DNA of 64,000 nucleotides from Vibrio tritonius (lineage in GTDB: Bacteria > Pseudomonadota > Gammaproteobacteria > Enterobacterales > Vibrionaceae): assembly GCF_001547935.1 (NCBI RefSeq), contig NZ_AP014635.1, positions 2,046,001 through 2,110,000 of the forward strand. The letters are read 5' to 3'. Positions 55,033 to 64,000 of this stretch are shown here, piece by piece; positions within the stretch are counted from its first letter, which is position 1, and each line of letters starts with the position of its first letter. Below the pieces are notes generated by a model. It worked only from the letters and a program-made list of their open reading frames with translations, did no database searches and had not been told where the DNA came from. The translations under genes and the position numbers were made by a program.

Positions 55033-55590
55033 CTACATGCTCTCTTCACTGAGCAAATCATCTTTTGCCGCCATCAAGTATTGCACCATCGACCAGTAAG
55101 TGAGTACGGTCGCAATGTAAATTGCTACGTAACCAACCCAAACCATCCAGTCGTCATAGTGCCAAATCAGCACCCAAAGTGAGAACATTTGAGTTAAAGT
55201 TTTAACCTTACCAATCCATGACACAGCAACACTGGCACGTTTGCCGATTTCAGCCATCCATTCACGCAATGCGGAAATGATAATTTCACGTGCGATCATG
55301 GTCACAGCGGGTATGGTAATCCAAATCGTGTGATAGTGCTCGGTGATAACAATCAATGCCGATGCTACCAGTACTTTATCGGCCACTGGGTCAATAAAAG
55401 CACCAAAACGGGAAGTTTGCCCCAGTTTGCGCGCTAACATTCCATCCAACCAATCGGTAAATCCAGCAACCCAGAAAACCATCGCGGCAGCAAATGGCGC
55501 CCAACTGAATGGAAGGTAAAATGTCACGACAAATACAGGTATTAGAAAAAGTCGTATTAAAGAAAGAATGTTTGGAATGTTAAAACGCAT
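55033..55590 (-). CDS. pgsA: CDP-diacylglycerol-glycerol-3-phosphate 3-phosphatidyltransferase
   Basis: The 185-residue integral membrane protein carries the CDP-alcohol phosphatidyltransferase motif DG-x2-AR-x8-G-x3-D-x3-[25 protein letters not shown] split across residues ~49-71. It makes phosphatidylglycerophosphate, the first committed step to phosphatidylglycerol and cardiolipin. The length matches E. coli PgsA (about 182). The order uvrY, uvrC, pgsA on one strand is the classical gamma-proteobacterial arrangement, and a terminator follows. Confidence 0.96.
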   Translation of the reverse strand: MRFNIPNILSLIRLFLIPVFVVTFYLPFSWAPFAAAMVFWVAGFTDWLDGMLARKLGQTSRFGAFIDPVADKVLVASALIVITEHYHTIWITIPAVTMIAREIIISALREWMAEIGKRASVAVSWIGKVKTLTQMFSLWVLIWHYDDWMVWVGYVAIYIATVLTYWSMVQYLMAAKDDLLSEESM

Positions 55591-55636
55591 AATTATAAGC
55601 TCTTATCGACGGCGCGTTTATGGTGCGGCATTTTTC

Positions 55637-57466
55637 CTATTGTTTCAATGCCTGATAAATGTTTTCTGCCAAAGAATAACTGATTCCCGGCACTTTGGCG
55701 ATTTCTTCTACAGTTGCTCGCTTAAGTTCTTGTAATCCCCCCATATATTTTAACAATGCTTGGCGACGTTTCGGCCCAACACCTTCTATTCCTTCTAAAG
55801 AACTGGTACGGCGAGTTTTACCACGCTTGGCCCTATGACCTGCAATGGCATGATTGTGGCTTTCATCACGAATATGCTGAATCAAATGCAGCGCTGGCGC
55901 ATCACTTGGTAGATGCGACTCTTCTCCATCCGTTGTAATTAACGTTTCTAGCCCAGGCTTACGGGTCACCCCTTTTGCAATGCCAATTAAGCGTGGTCTT
56001 TTCGGCCAGTCACCCCAGCATTGCTGTAATATCTCATGGGCGCGATTGAGTTGCCCTTTACCACCATCAATAAAGATAATGTCAGGGATTTTATCGACAT
56101 CGAGTTGTTTAGAATAACGCCGCTCTAATACCTGCCCCATCGCGGCGTAGTCATCGCCACCAGTGATGCCAGTAATGTTGTAACGACGATACTCTTGTTT
56201 TACTGGCCCTTCCTGATTAAAGACCACACACGATGCAATCGTGCTTTCACCCATGGTATGGGAAATATCGAAACATTCCATACGGAGAATCGACTCCATA
56301 TCGAGCACCTCTTGCAACGCCTTAAAGCGCTGGCCAATGGTCATCTTATGGTTAATCTTGGTGGTAATCGCCGTGAGTGCATTGGTATTGGAGAGTTTTA
56401 AATACCGGCCTCGAATGCCATGAGGGTTTACATGGAAATGAATCTTACGACCTGCGACGTCTGTCAACGCGGCTTGCAATGCTTGAGTATCGTCAAACAA
56501 GCCTTCGTTCAAAATAATTCTCGTTGGAATAGTACGAGCTTCATTATGACTCAGATAGTATTGGGTCAAAAAGCTCTCAAACACCTCTTCACGGGAAGTA
56601 TTGTGTGGAATTTTAGGGAAATGACTCCGACTACCTAATATTTTCCCCTGACGAATCATCAAAATATGGACACAGGCAATACCATTTTCTTGCGCAAACC
56701 CCAAAACGTCCATATCTTCCATTGAATCATCAGAAACATACTGCTGCTCTTGCACACGGCGAATTGCGTGAATTTGATCTCGAAATTTCGCCGCCTGTTC
56801 AAATTTCAGCTGTGCACTTGCCTGTTCCATTTTGTGGATCAGCGTTTCCAACACTTGCTGATCTTTACCCTGCAAGAACAAGCGAACGTAATTGACCAGC
56901 TCTGCATAATCAGCATCGGAAATAACCGATGACACACAAGGCCCGGCACAACGGCCAATTTGATACATTAAGCACGGCCGAGTACGGTTACTGTAAACCG
57001 TATCTTCACACTGACGAACAGGAAATATTTTCTGAATTAAATGTAAGGTTTCCCGCACCGCTCCTGCATCAGGGTAAGGACCAAAGTACTCCCCTTTACG
57101 CTTTTTGGCGCCCCGGTGCATAGATAATCTTGGATGCTTGTGTCCACTAACAAAGATATACGGGTAGGTCTTATCATCGCGCAATAATACATTGTATTTG
57201 GGTAGGTATTGCTTGATGTAGTTATGTTCGAGAATCAAAGCTTCCGTTTCAGTATGGGTTACTGTCACGTCTATTTTGGCGATATTGCTCACCAAAGCTT
57301 TCGTCTTCTCACTGTCTATTTTTTTACGAAAATAGCTAGAAAGACGTTTTTTTAGGTCTTTTGCTTTACCAACATAAATAACAACAGCCTCGGCGTTATA
57401 CATACGATAAACGCCAGGCTGATGAGTCACAGATTTTAGAAAAGAGATGGAATCAAACTCAGGCAC
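55637..57466 (-). CDS. uvrC: UvrABC system protein C
   Basis: The 609-residue protein is full length. The N-terminal GIY-YIG nuclease domain is at ~15-95 ([25 protein letters not shown]), the UVR domain at ~200-235 and the RNase H-like endonuclease core at ~380-540 ([21 protein letters not shown]). A helix-hairpin-helix pair ends the chain ([17 protein letters not shown]). It makes both incisions in nucleotide excision repair. The start is GTG at 57466, overlapping the uvrY stop by one base (TAGTG), so translation is coupled. Confidence 0.97.
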   Translation of the reverse strand: MPEFDSISFLKSVTHQPGVYRMYNAEAVVIYVGKAKDLKKRLSSYFRKKIDSEKTKALVSNIAKIDVTVTHTETEALILEHNYIKQYLPKYNVLLRDDKTYPYIFVSGHKHPRLSMHRGAKKRKGEYFGPYPDAGAVRETLHLIQKIFPVRQCEDTVYSNRTRPCLMYQIGRCAGPCVSSVISDADYAELVNYVRLFLQGKDQQVLETLIHKMEQASAQLKFEQAAKFRDQIHAIRRVQEQQYVSDDSMEDMDVLGFAQENGIACVHILMIRQGKILGSRSHFPKIPHNTSREEVFESFLTQYYLSHNEARTIPTRIILNEGLFDDTQALQAALTDVAGRKIHFHVNPHGIRGRYLKLSNTNALTAITTKINHKMTIGQRFKALQEVLDMESILRMECFDISHTMGESTIASCVVFNQEGPVKQEYRRYNITGITGGDDYAAMGQVLERRYSKQLDVDKIPDIIFIDGGKGQLNRAHEILQQCWGDWPKRPRLIGIAKGVTRKPGLETLITTDGEESHLPSDAPALHLIQHIRDESHNHAIAGHRAKRGKTRRTSSLEGIEGVGPKRRQALLKYMGGLQELKRATVEEIAKVPGISYSLAENIYQALKQ

Positions 57467-58110
57467 TACAATTTCTCTGTATCCAGCATTCCATGTCGAA
57501 TAGCCAAGTGAGTCAGTTCAACGTCACCGCTGATGTCTAACTTAGCAAACAAACGGTAACGATAGCTGTTGACCGTTTTAGGACTCAGATTCAATTGTTC
57601 CGAAATATCGGTAACTTTCTGCCCTTTAGTGATCATCATCATGATCTGTAATTCACGTTCAGACAAATCAGCAAACGGATTTTCAGAGGCAGGCGAAAAT
57701 TGGCTTAAAGCCATTTGCTGTGCAATCTCTGGCGAGATATAACGTTGACCGCTGTTCACCATGCGAATGGCATTCACCATTTCGTCGGGTGCAGCTCCTT
57801 TTGTCAGATAGCCTGCCGCTCCAGCTTGCATGACTTTCGTCGGGAACGGATTCTCTGTATGAACGGTTAAAACGATGATTTTAACGTCTGGATTAACTCG
57901 TAAAATTTTCTTAGTCGCTTCTAAACCACCAATGCCCGGCATGTTCATATCCATTAGAACAACGTCGGCATGGTTACTACGACACCATTTTACGGCTTCT
58001 TCACCACTATCAGCTTCCCCTGCTATATTCATTCCACGGACGTCTTCAATAATACGTCGTATCCCTGTGCGCACCAGTTCGTGATCATCTACAAGGAAAA
58101 CACTTATCAA
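57466..58110 (-). CDS. uvrY: UvrY/GacA/VarA-type response regulator
   Basis: The protein of 214 residues has a receiver domain (acidic DD near residue 8, phospho-acceptor Asp in [14 protein letters not shown] near 54, Lys in YLTKG) and a LuxR-type HTH ([38 protein letters not shown] in pieces). It is the partner of the BarA/VarS kinase and drives Csr small RNAs; vibrio members are called VarA. The family N-terminus ([15 protein letters not shown]) and a GGAG at 8 bases place the start at a TTG at 58110 rather than at the upstream ATG at 58155. It forms an operon with uvrC. Confidence 0.94.
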   Translation of the reverse strand: MISVFLVDDHELVRTGIRRIIEDVRGMNIAGEADSGEEAVKWCRSNHADVVLMDMNMPGIGGLEATKKILRVNPDVKIIVLTVHTENPFPTKVMQAGAAGYLTKGAAPDEMVNAIRMVNSGQRYISPEIAQQMALSQFSPASENPFADLSERELQIMMMITKGQKVTDISEQLNLSPKTVNSYRYRLFAKLDISGDVELTHLAIRHGMLDTEKL

Positions 58111-58551
58111 ACTTGTATCTCCACGCTTATCTATCGGCTCTGCGCCACCTAGCAAGAAAGTGGTCAGCAGGATGGATGCTTAGTCAGTCATCATTATCTA
58201 ATCTTGCATTCTACGAATATGTGCTTAAACGCAAACTTTCGCAAGTACTTATTGGGCTCAATTATCTTAAAGAGAGAATTGATATTAACTTCAATTAGTT
58301 ACTTCTCACTTATTGAGAATTTTTTTTCAACTTTGCGGAGAGAAAAACAAGATATACAACAAATAACTCAAAGAAACACTAAGCTAACTCCATTGAATAC
58401 ACTAAAACGGACAAAATAACAAAGGTTACGCGATACTTTTCTTGAATATGATAGGAGAAAAGTCAAAAATGACGGCCAGTATCCATACTCAACATTTGCT
58501 ATGATTGATTGAGTATTTTTAAAATGAAACCCTCTTTAGCTTCTCTATGCA
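58111..58551. other. uvrY-polB divergent intergenic region
   Basis: This 441-bp AT-rich gap holds both promoters. A weak stem TTCTCA/TGAGAA followed by nine T lies at 58303-58328. No GGA-rich Csr-type RNA and no good LexA box (CTGT-N8-ACAG) upstream of polB were found. Confidence 0.5.
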
Positions 58552-60933
58552 ATGAAACGGAATAACCATTTGACCCTTCACTCCGGATTTCTCCTCACAC
58601 GCCAAGCTCGAGATCGACAAGGCCAAACCCAAATCGAACTGTGGCTAGCGACAGAGCACGGCCCGACGCAACTTTTGATCCGTGGTGAAAAACCGGTCTT
58701 TTTTATTCCTGCGGCAAAACAGCAAATAGCACAAGAATTAACAAGCCAAACATCGGGTTACATCGAGTTTCGCCCACTTGAACTCCAATCGTTTGATCAA
58801 GAGCCATTAGTAGCAGTCTACTGTGCAACTGTGCAGCATTCGTTACAAATAAAAAAACGCTTAGTGGATGCAGATATTTTAGTTTTAGAGGGAGACATAA
58901 AGCTAGCCGATCGCTATCTTATGGAGCGTTTCATTCAGGGAAGCCTTGAATTTACTGGGGATATTAAGCAATACGACCAACATATTCGAGTCGACAACGC
59001 CAAATGTCGCAAGGGTGAATATTTACCCACTTTAAAGGTCGTCTCCCTCGACTTGGAATGTTCCGAAAAAGGCATCCTATATTCAATTGGCTTAGACAGC
59101 CCGATGGACAGCCGCGTGATCATGATTGGTGAGCCACAAGATGCCGAAACACCAATCCAGTGGGTGACCGATGAAAAAGCCCTACTGGTTGCCTTGGTCG
59201 ATTGGTTTAACCAATTTGACCCCGACATCATCGTCGGTTGGAACGTCATTGATTTTGACTTTCGATTACTCCATCGCCGTGCACAATGGCATCAAATGAA
59301 GTTGATGCTAGGCAGAGGAAATCAAGCCAGCTATTTTCGGAGCGCAGAGCAAACTCAGCAAGGCTTTATTACCATTCCAGGCCGGGTGGTACTCGATGGA
59401 ATCGATACACTAAAAACAGCCACCTACCATTTTCGTTCTTGGTCGCTTGAATCGGTATCGCAGGAGTTACTTGGTGAAGGCAAAGCGATTCACAATGTGC
59501 ATGACCGCATGGACGAAATAAACCAAATGTATCGCCATGATAAACCATCACTCGCTAAGTACAATCTACAAGACTGTGTACTGGTAAATCGCATTTTCGC
59601 CCACACACACCTGCTTGAATTCGCCATCCAGCGTTCGCTGTTAACCGGGTTAGAGCTGGATCGCATCGGTGGTTCCGTGGCAGCGTTTACCAACCTCTAT
59701 CTGCCGCAGTTGCATCGTGCTGGCTATATCGCCCCTAATCTGCACTCGGAGAACTGGTTAGCAAGCCCCGGTGGCTACGTGATGGATTCAATTCCAGGCC
59801 TGTATGATTCGGTGCTCGTTTTAGATTTCAAAAGCCTTTATCCATCCATTATTCGCTCATTCTTGATCGATCCACTCGGGTTAATTGAAGGTTTGAAATT
59901 GGAAATAGGTCCGCAAGACAACCAAGCTGTGCCCGGTTTCCGCGGTGGGCAATTTCACCGTACTCGCCATTTTTTACCACAGATGATCGAACAGCTTTGG
60001 GATGCGCGCGACCAAGCAAAGCGTAATCAAGAAAAAGCGTTTTCGCAGGCGATCAAAATCATTATGAACTCATTTTATGGTGTTCTTGGCTCATCAGGTT
60101 GCCGCTTTTTCGATACGCGCTTAGCTTCAAGTATCACCATGCGCGGCCATGAAATCATGAAGCAAACCAAGCAATTAATTGAAACGCAAGGTTATCAAGT
60201 TATCTATGGCGACACCGACTCCACCTTTGTATCACTCGGTAAAGAACACACTCAAGCGCAAGCCGACCTTATCGGTAAGCAGTTAGTCGAACACATCAAT
60301 CAGTGGTGGAAAGAGCATTTAGCTCACACATACCGTCTCAATTCTATCTTGGAAATTGAGTACGAAACCCACTATCGCAAATTTCTTATGCCCACTATTC
60401 GTGGCGCTGAAACAGGTTCGAAAAAACGCTATGCTGGATTGATAGGCGAAGGTGACAATGAGCAGATGGTTTTCAAGGGGCTAGAGAGTGCACGTACTGA
60501 CTGGACGCCTCTCGCTCAACGTTTTCAGCAAGAGCTGTATCTTATGGTCTTTCATGGTGAAAGCCCCGATGAATATATTCGTCGCATTGTGGAGCAAACC
60601 CAAAATGGCGAACTGGATGGTGAGCTCACTTATCAAAAACGCCTAAGACGCCGTCTGAACGAATATCAAAAGAACATTCCACCACAAGTACGAGCAGCGA
60701 AAATGGCCGATGAAATCAATGAACGATTAGGTCGACCGCTGCAATATCAAAATAAAGGTACTATTGAATACGTGATTACAGTGAATGGGCCAGAGCCGAA
60801 GGAATACGCGCAAAGCCCACTGGATTATCAACACTACATTGATAAACAGTTGCGCCCGGTTGCTGATGCAATCTTACCTTTCATTGGTCTACAGTTTGAC
60901 CAAATGAACGCGCCACAGCTTGGGCTGTTTTAG
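58552..60933 (+). CDS. polB: DNA polymerase II
   Basis: The 793-residue protein belongs to family B. The exonuclease motifs include SLDLECSEKG (Exo I, Asp/Glu), VGWNVIDFDFRLLHRRA (Exo II) and YNLQDCVLV (Exo III). The polymerase motifs include LDFKSLYPSIIRSF (A), KIIMNSFYGVLGSS (B) and YGDTDSTFV (C), with both catalytic Asp groups. It replicates across lesions and restarts stalled forks, usually under SOS control, though no LexA box is clear here. Length is close to E. coli PolB (783). Confidence 0.97.
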   Translation: MKRNNHLTLHSGFLLTRQARDRQGQTQIELWLATEHGPTQLLIRGEKPVFFIPAAKQQIAQELTSQTSGYIEFRPLELQSFDQEPLVAVYCATVQHSLQIKKRLVDADILVLEGDIKLADRYLMERFIQGSLEFTGDIKQYDQHIRVDNAKCRKGEYLPTLKVVSLDLECSEKGILYSIGLDSPMDSRVIMIGEPQDAETPIQWVTDEKALLVALVDWFNQFDPDIIVGWNVIDFDFRLLHRRAQWHQMKLMLGRGNQASYFRSAEQTQQGFITIPGRVVLDGIDTLKTATYHFRSWSLESVSQELLGEGKAIHNVHDRMDEINQMYRHDKPSLAKYNLQDCVLVNRIFAHTHLLEFAIQRSLLTGLELDRIGGSVAAFTNLYLPQLHRAGYIAPNLHSENWLASPGGYVMDSIPGLYDSVLVLDFKSLYPSIIRSFLIDPLGLIEGLKLEIGPQDNQAVPGFRGGQFHRTRHFLPQMIEQLWDARDQAKRNQEKAFSQAIKIIMNSFYGVLGSSGCRFFDTRLASSITMRGHEIMKQTKQLIETQGYQVIYGDTDSTFVSLGKEHTQAQADLIGKQLVEHINQWWKEHLAHTYRLNSILEIEYETHYRKFLMPTIRGAETGSKKRYAGLIGEGDNEQMVFKGLESARTDWTPLAQRFQQELYLMVFHGESPDEYIRRIVEQTQNGELDGELTYQKRLRRRLNEYQKNIPPQVRAAKMADEINERLGRPLQYQNKGTIEYVITVNGPEPKEYAQSPLDYQHYIDKQLRPVADAILPFIGLQFDQMNAPQLGLF

Positions 60934-60943
60934 TACAAGCTTA

Positions 60944-61711
60944 TTACCCGATACGAAACTCGGTCTTTTCATACTGCTTAGCCAGCCAAGGTCCAAAACT
61001 ATCGATAAGACCAATTACCGAACGTTTAGGGATAAGCTTTCCTTTTAGTAAAATGCCTAAACGTTCCACTTCCACTTGTTTCTCGGGGTGATAACGTAAA
61101 AACTCAGCACCACACTTTATGGGATCGTCATACCACCGTTTATCACGATACATAACAAGTGAATAGGCTGCGCGCAAAAGCTTTTTGCCCACTTCGGTTT
61201 GAGCTCGAATCTGTTCTTCAGCTTGCTTTGCTTTGGCAATTTTTGCGCGATAATACGCCACACGGTAACCCACATCCATATTCCAATGTTTGGCGATTTC
61301 CCAGCTTGGCTCGTAATCACCAAAGCATTCACGCAAATCATCACCATAAACACAGAGACTGCAATGGCGCAGTAAAAATCCCCAAGAAAACAGGCTATCG
61401 AGCGAAGCCACCTCTTTCGCTAGAGCGGTCTTTACATTCACGTCAGTAATAAAGGCATAACTACGTTGAAAACGATACCGTATCGTATTGACTAACGTCG
61501 CTTTATTCTCTTCAAATGGTTGATGTGTCACCAAAATAATATCGACATTCGAACGACCCGGACGAGCACTACGCCGCGCTACGCTACCATAGATGTAGAT
61601 ACTATGTAGGTTGCTTCCCAGCCCCGCGCGAAAAAATTTCACAAGCTCCCCTACTGCGGGAGCATACTGAGATTGAAGAGGCTGTTCGGTTGATAACACA
61701 CGCAATGGCAT
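60944..61711 (-). CDS. Nucleotidyltransferase-domain protein
   Basis: The 255-residue protein has a Pol-beta-type nucleotidyltransferase fold at the N-terminus: YIYGSVARRSARPGRSNVDIILV, with the GS and D-x-D-like pattern (VDI). A helical C-terminal half contains many aromatic and basic residues. The fold transfers a nucleotide to a protein, RNA or antibiotic. No partner HEPN or antitoxin gene is adjacent, so an ordinary MNT-type toxin-antitoxin pair is unlikely. It is convergent with polB (11 bp apart). AGGAG precedes the ATG. Function unknown. Confidence 0.75.
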   Translation of the reverse strand: MPLRVLSTEQPLQSQYAPAVGELVKFFRAGLGSNLHSIYIYGSVARRSARPGRSNVDIILVTHQPFEENKATLVNTIRYRFQRSYAFITDVNVKTALAKEVASLDSLFSWGFLLRHCSLCVYGDDLRECFGDYEPSWEIAKHWNMDVGYRVAYYRAKIAKAKQAEEQIRAQTEVGKKLLRAAYSLVMYRDKRWYDDPIKCGAEFLRYHPEKQVEVERLGILLKGKLIPKRSVIGLIDSFGPWLAKQYEKTEFRIG

Positions 61712-61919
61712 AAAAAATCGTGCTCCTGTGGATAATGCGTCTCGAAGAAAACAGCGTTATGTTCCCCTATCACGGGATATGAATCAATATGTGTTATCAG
61801 CGAAAAGGCGTTCTTTGGCAAGAATTTCTGTTCTCGCTCATTTAGCGCTCATTAAGTACCTCAGTAACCTAAGATGCAATGTTCTGCACACAAATATTTT
61901 TTTCCCTCGCGACCTTCGC

Positions 61920-61925
61920 TATAAT
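61920..61925 (+). promoter_or_regulatory. -10 element upstream of efpL
   Basis: A perfect TATAAT lies 31 bp before the ATG. The -35 region is only a T-run, so the promoter may need an activator or rely on the -10. Confidence 0.45.
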
Positions 61926-61956
61926 GCAGCCACTTTATGTATGAAGGAATCTTTCC

Positions 61957-62523
61957 ATGCCAAAGGCAAGTGAATTAAAAAAAGGTTTTGCAATCGTTAC
62001 TGGCGGTAAAACTCTGCTTATTAAAGACATCGAAGTAACCACTCCAGGCGGTCGCGGCGGCTCAAAAATTTACAAACTACGTTGTACTGACCTAGCAACA
62101 GGTGCTCGCGTTGACGAACGTTTCAAATCTGACGATTTTCTAGATACCGTTGATATGAACAAGCGCTCTGTGTCATTCTCTTATGTTGATGGTGATGATC
62201 AAATCTTCATGGATAATGAAGACTACTCACAATTCACGTTCAAAACTGAAGAGATTCAAGAAGAACTATTGTTCATCACTGAAGACATCAAAGGCATGCA
62301 AGTTGTTCTCGTTGACGGCAAAGCAGTTGCCTTAGAACTACCAGCATCTGTTGAGATGGTAATCGAAGAAACTGACCCATCCATCAAAGGCGCTTCAGCT
62401 TCTGCACGTACGAAACCTGCACGTTTCGCAACAGGTCTTGTTGTTCAAGTTCCTGAGTACATCGCAACAGGTGAACGCGTAGTGATCAACACTACTGAAC
62501 GTAAATTCATGAGCCGAGCATAA
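61957..62523 (+). CDS. yeiP: Elongation factor P-like protein EfpL (YeiP)
   Basis: The 188-residue protein has the three-domain EF-P plan: KOW-like domain I (to ~65), OB domain II (~70-130) and OB domain III (to the end, ending ERVVINTTERKFMSRA). The tip loop TPGGRGGSK carries an Arg in the place where EF-P has its modified Lys, which is the mark of the EfpL/YeiP subfamily. It helps ribosomes through proline-rich and related stalling motifs. The next gene, yciU-type, starts seven bases after the stop. The name in recent literature is efpL. Confidence 0.93.
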   Translation: MPKASELKKGFAIVTGGKTLLIKDIEVTTPGGRGGSKIYKLRCTDLATGARVDERFKSDDFLDTVDMNKRSVSFSYVDGDDQIFMDNEDYSQFTFKTEEIQEELLFITEDIKGMQVVLVDGKAVALELPASVEMVIEETDPSIKGASASARTKPARFATGLVVQVPEYIATGERVVINTTERKFMSRA

Positions 62524-62530
62524 GAGACGA

Positions 62531-62851
62531 ATGACTGATTTAATTTCTTACGACGATATTATCGAAACTGCCTATGACATCTTTTTAGAGATGGCACCTG
62601 ATAACCTAGAGCCAGCAGACGTCATTCTGTTTACAGCCCAATTTGAAGATCGTGGCGCGGCAGAAGTGGTCGAAATTGGTGAAGATTGGGTGGAACATGT
62701 AGGTTTCGAAATCGACCAAGAAATTTATGCGGAAGTTCGCATAGGGCTAGTCAATGAAGAGAACGATGCGCTTGACGATGTGTTTGCGCGCCTACTTCTA
62801 AGCCGCGACCCAGATCAGAAATTCTGTCATATGCTTTGGAAGCGTGACTGA
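62531..62851 (+). CDS. HI1450/YciU-family double-stranded DNA mimic protein
   Basis: The 106-residue very acidic protein matches E. coli YciU and Haemophilus HI1450 (DUF440) across its length: YDIFLEMAPDNLEPADVILF, AQFEDRGAAEVVE and DVFARLLLSRDPDQKFCHMLW. The fold is thought to mimic DNA charge and bind HU-like proteins. It starts close behind efpL and is cotranscribed. A clean terminator follows. Confidence 0.92.
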   Translation: MTDLISYDDIIETAYDIFLEMAPDNLEPADVILFTAQFEDRGAAEVVEIGEDWVEHVGFEIDQEIYAEVRIGLVNEENDALDDVFARLLLSRDPDQKFCHMLWKRD

Positions 62852-62856
62852 TGTTC

Positions 62857-62886
62857 AAAAGCCAACCTCACGGTTGGCTTTTTTGT
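62857..62886 (+). terminator. Terminator of the efpL-yciU operon
   Basis: Stem aagccaacc / ggttggctt with a 4-nt loop is followed by six T, a few bases after the stop. The A-run on the left also lets it serve yqfB on the minus strand. Confidence 0.88.
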
Positions 62887-62905
62887 TGCGATACCTTAAC
62901 TGAAC

Positions 62906-63220
62906 TCAACGAGGGTTAACAATATGAAAAGTCAACACATACAGCTCTTCAACTCCAGGATAAATCTCATCAATTACCCGTTTTAATTCAGGTAACGTCA
63001 TATTTTCTTGCTGAGCATGAAATTCCGTAAGTTGTGAGAAACCGACCGGCTTAACCGACTCAATTTCAATGGTGCAGAAATAGCGATTGTCTTCAAACGT
63101 CGCCACTCGAACTACATCACCTGTTTGGTAGTCTTTCTCGCTATCGTCACGGATGGTGATAACCTTTTTACCCGCTACAATATCCGCTTCAAATCGTTCA
63201 AAAAATGTAATGTGCTTCAT
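62906..63220 (-). CDS. yqfB: ASCH-domain protein, N4-acetylcytidine amidohydrolase (YqfB)
   Basis: The 104-residue protein aligns by eye with E. coli YqfB over its whole length: ITFFERFEADIVAGKKVITIRD, YQTGDVVRVATFEDNRYFCTIEI and HAEQENMT-type HAQQENMTLPELKRVI. YqfB cleaves the acetyl group from N4-acetylcytidine nucleosides; the ITFF and KKVTIRD residues (Lys, Thr, Glu) form the site. It is convergent with the efpL-yciU operon and divergent from the DUF3581 gene. Confidence 0.93.
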   Translation of the reverse strand: MKHITFFERFEADIVAGKKVITIRDDSEKDYQTGDVVRVATFEDNRYFCTIEIESVKPVGFSQLTEFHAQQENMTLPELKRVIDEIYPGVEELYVLTFHIVNPR

Positions 63221-63538
63221 GATATTCGTATGCTTATCTTTTGCTTTGAGTTGCTATGTTAACGTGTTCTTGCCGCAGGCTCATGCATTTCTTTACATGA
63301 CGAAAAAATACAAGCTGGATCAGCTCTCCAGGCCGCCAACCCATATAACGTGACTATTCTTTTATTCAACAAAGAGAAAAATTGAATCATTCCATACAAA
63401 ATAACTACCTACAACTAACGAATAATTAACCTAACCGTATTAATTATTAGAGATCGATAGATTTATTTCACTGGATAGACCATTTATGGCAATTTGTCGG
63501 GTATAATGCCGCACGGTTTCGATGACGTAGCGTATATT
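63221..63538. promoter_or_regulatory. yqfB / DUF3581 divergent region with -10 element
   Basis: The 318-bp gap holds a consensus TATAAT at 63502-63507, 31 bp before the DUF3581 ATG; the -35 is weak (gaccat or accatt). Nothing else is recognisable. Confidence 0.5.
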
Positions 63539-64000
63539 ATGTTTCTAACTCCTTATTTTTCATCTCACGATGCTCAAATCCAGTTTACTCGCCAACAAGC
63601 GAGCCACTTTGCTAAAAAAGTAGCTGGTGACTTTAACCCAATTCATGACGAAGACAGCAAACGTTTCTGTGTTCCTGGTGATTTGTTGTTTGCGGTACTG
63701 CTTCAGCAGGAAGGCATCAGCCAAAAAATGCGTTTCGACTTTTCTGGTATGGTGAGCGATGGTGTACTTCTACACATCGATAATCGTAACGAGGAAGAAA
63801 GCGCTGTTGTTGACGCTGCTGGCAAAGAATATCTGCACCTAAACCGCTCTGGCGAAACCAGTCACAATGCTGATTTTATCGAACATGTTGTGACAAATTA
63901 CGTACGATTTTCTGGCAAAAATTTCCCACACATCATGGTTCCTCTAATGGAAGAGAAACAAATGATGATTAACTGCCAGCGCCCACTCGTCATTTACGAA
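63539..64000 (+). CDS. DUF3581 family protein (partial, runs off the right end)
   Basis: The frame opens with ATG at 63539-63541 and stays open for 154 codons to the edge of the window. The start, MFLTPYFSSHDAQIQFTRQQ, and the following HFAKKVAGDFNPIHDEDSKR segment resemble the hotdog/MaoC-like pattern of DUF3581, a family common in Vibrionales and related gamma-proteobacteria. The GDFNPIHxD motif is the hydratase-like site. Function is not established. The 3' end lies outside the window. Confidence 0.85.
   Translation, partial: MFLTPYFSSHDAQIQFTRQQASHFAKKVAGDFNPIHDEDSKRFCVPGDLLFAVLLQQEGISQKMRFDFSGMVSDGVLLHIDNRNEEESAVVDAAGKEYLHLNRSGETSHNADFIEHVVTNYVRFSGKNFPHIMVPLMEEKQMMINCQRPLVIYE

Noticed and set aside
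58111-58551. Csr-type small RNA or LexA box next to uvrY/polB
   Set aside because: No repeated GGA motifs were seen, and no CTGT-N8-ACAG match was found before polB.
60944-61711. Nucleotidyltransferase as half of an MNT-HEPN toxin-antitoxin pair
   Set aside because: No HEPN or other small partner gene lies next to it on either side.

Overview
The window reads as chromosomal DNA of a Vibrio-like member of the Vibrionaceae. From memory, the block from about 41.4 kb to the right end (sbcB, lrgA/lrgB-type pair, cdd, purT, tpm, relV, ihfA, pheT, pheS, tRNAs, pgsA, uvrC, uvrY/varA, polB, efpL/yeiP, yciU-type) has the gene content and order of the V. cholerae chromosome 1 segment that carries relV and varA. 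RelV itself, the repeated intergenic hairpins and the PurR- and CRP-type operators fit the same group.

Left edge (0-6.3 kb): small accessory genes, namely an isochorismatase-family hydrolase, a Crp/Fnr-type regulator, a glutathione S-transferase, a secreted alpha/beta hydrolase, a membrane-anchored AraC regulator and a coiled-coil DUF4041/GIY-YIG protein.

6.5-21.8 kb: an exopolysaccharide or glycan gene cluster, mostly on the minus strand. It encodes glycosyltransferases (GT2 twice, GT4, GT8), two Wzx-type flippases, an exosortase-A-associated O-ligase/polymerase, a pyruvyltransferase-like protein, a WalW-like deacetylase, an ATP-grasp/low-molecular-weight tyrosine phosphatase fusion and a FemAB-like acyltransferase. 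A plus-strand pair resembling hddA and hddC (GDP-D-glycero-D-manno-heptose branch) is embedded in it. A 31-codon membrane peptide gene sits exactly between the GT4 and O-ligase genes.

22.2-41 kb: a PEP-CTERM (exosortase A type) region. It holds a PrsT-like TPR protein, a trypsin-like protease, a VanZ-like protein, a ThiF/E1-like enzyme with a FeeM-type acyltransferase, a PEP-CTERM surface protein with a sigma-54 type promoter, the PrsK histidine kinase and PrsR sigma-54 activator, an MMPL-type RND transporter with a LolA-like protein and an outer-membrane barrel, and a PL6-like beta-helix lyase. No exosortase gene is visible in the window, so the sorting enzyme must be encoded elsewhere or be absent. 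The likely logic is that PrsK/PrsR plus RpoN switch on secretion of a PEP-CTERM protein together with a polysaccharide.

41-64 kb: housekeeping genes. A tRNA cluster (Cys, Gly, Leu, Gly, then a separate Leu) contains three 142-bp tandem repeats derived from tRNA-Gly, each with its own terminator. The window ends inside a DUF3581 gene.
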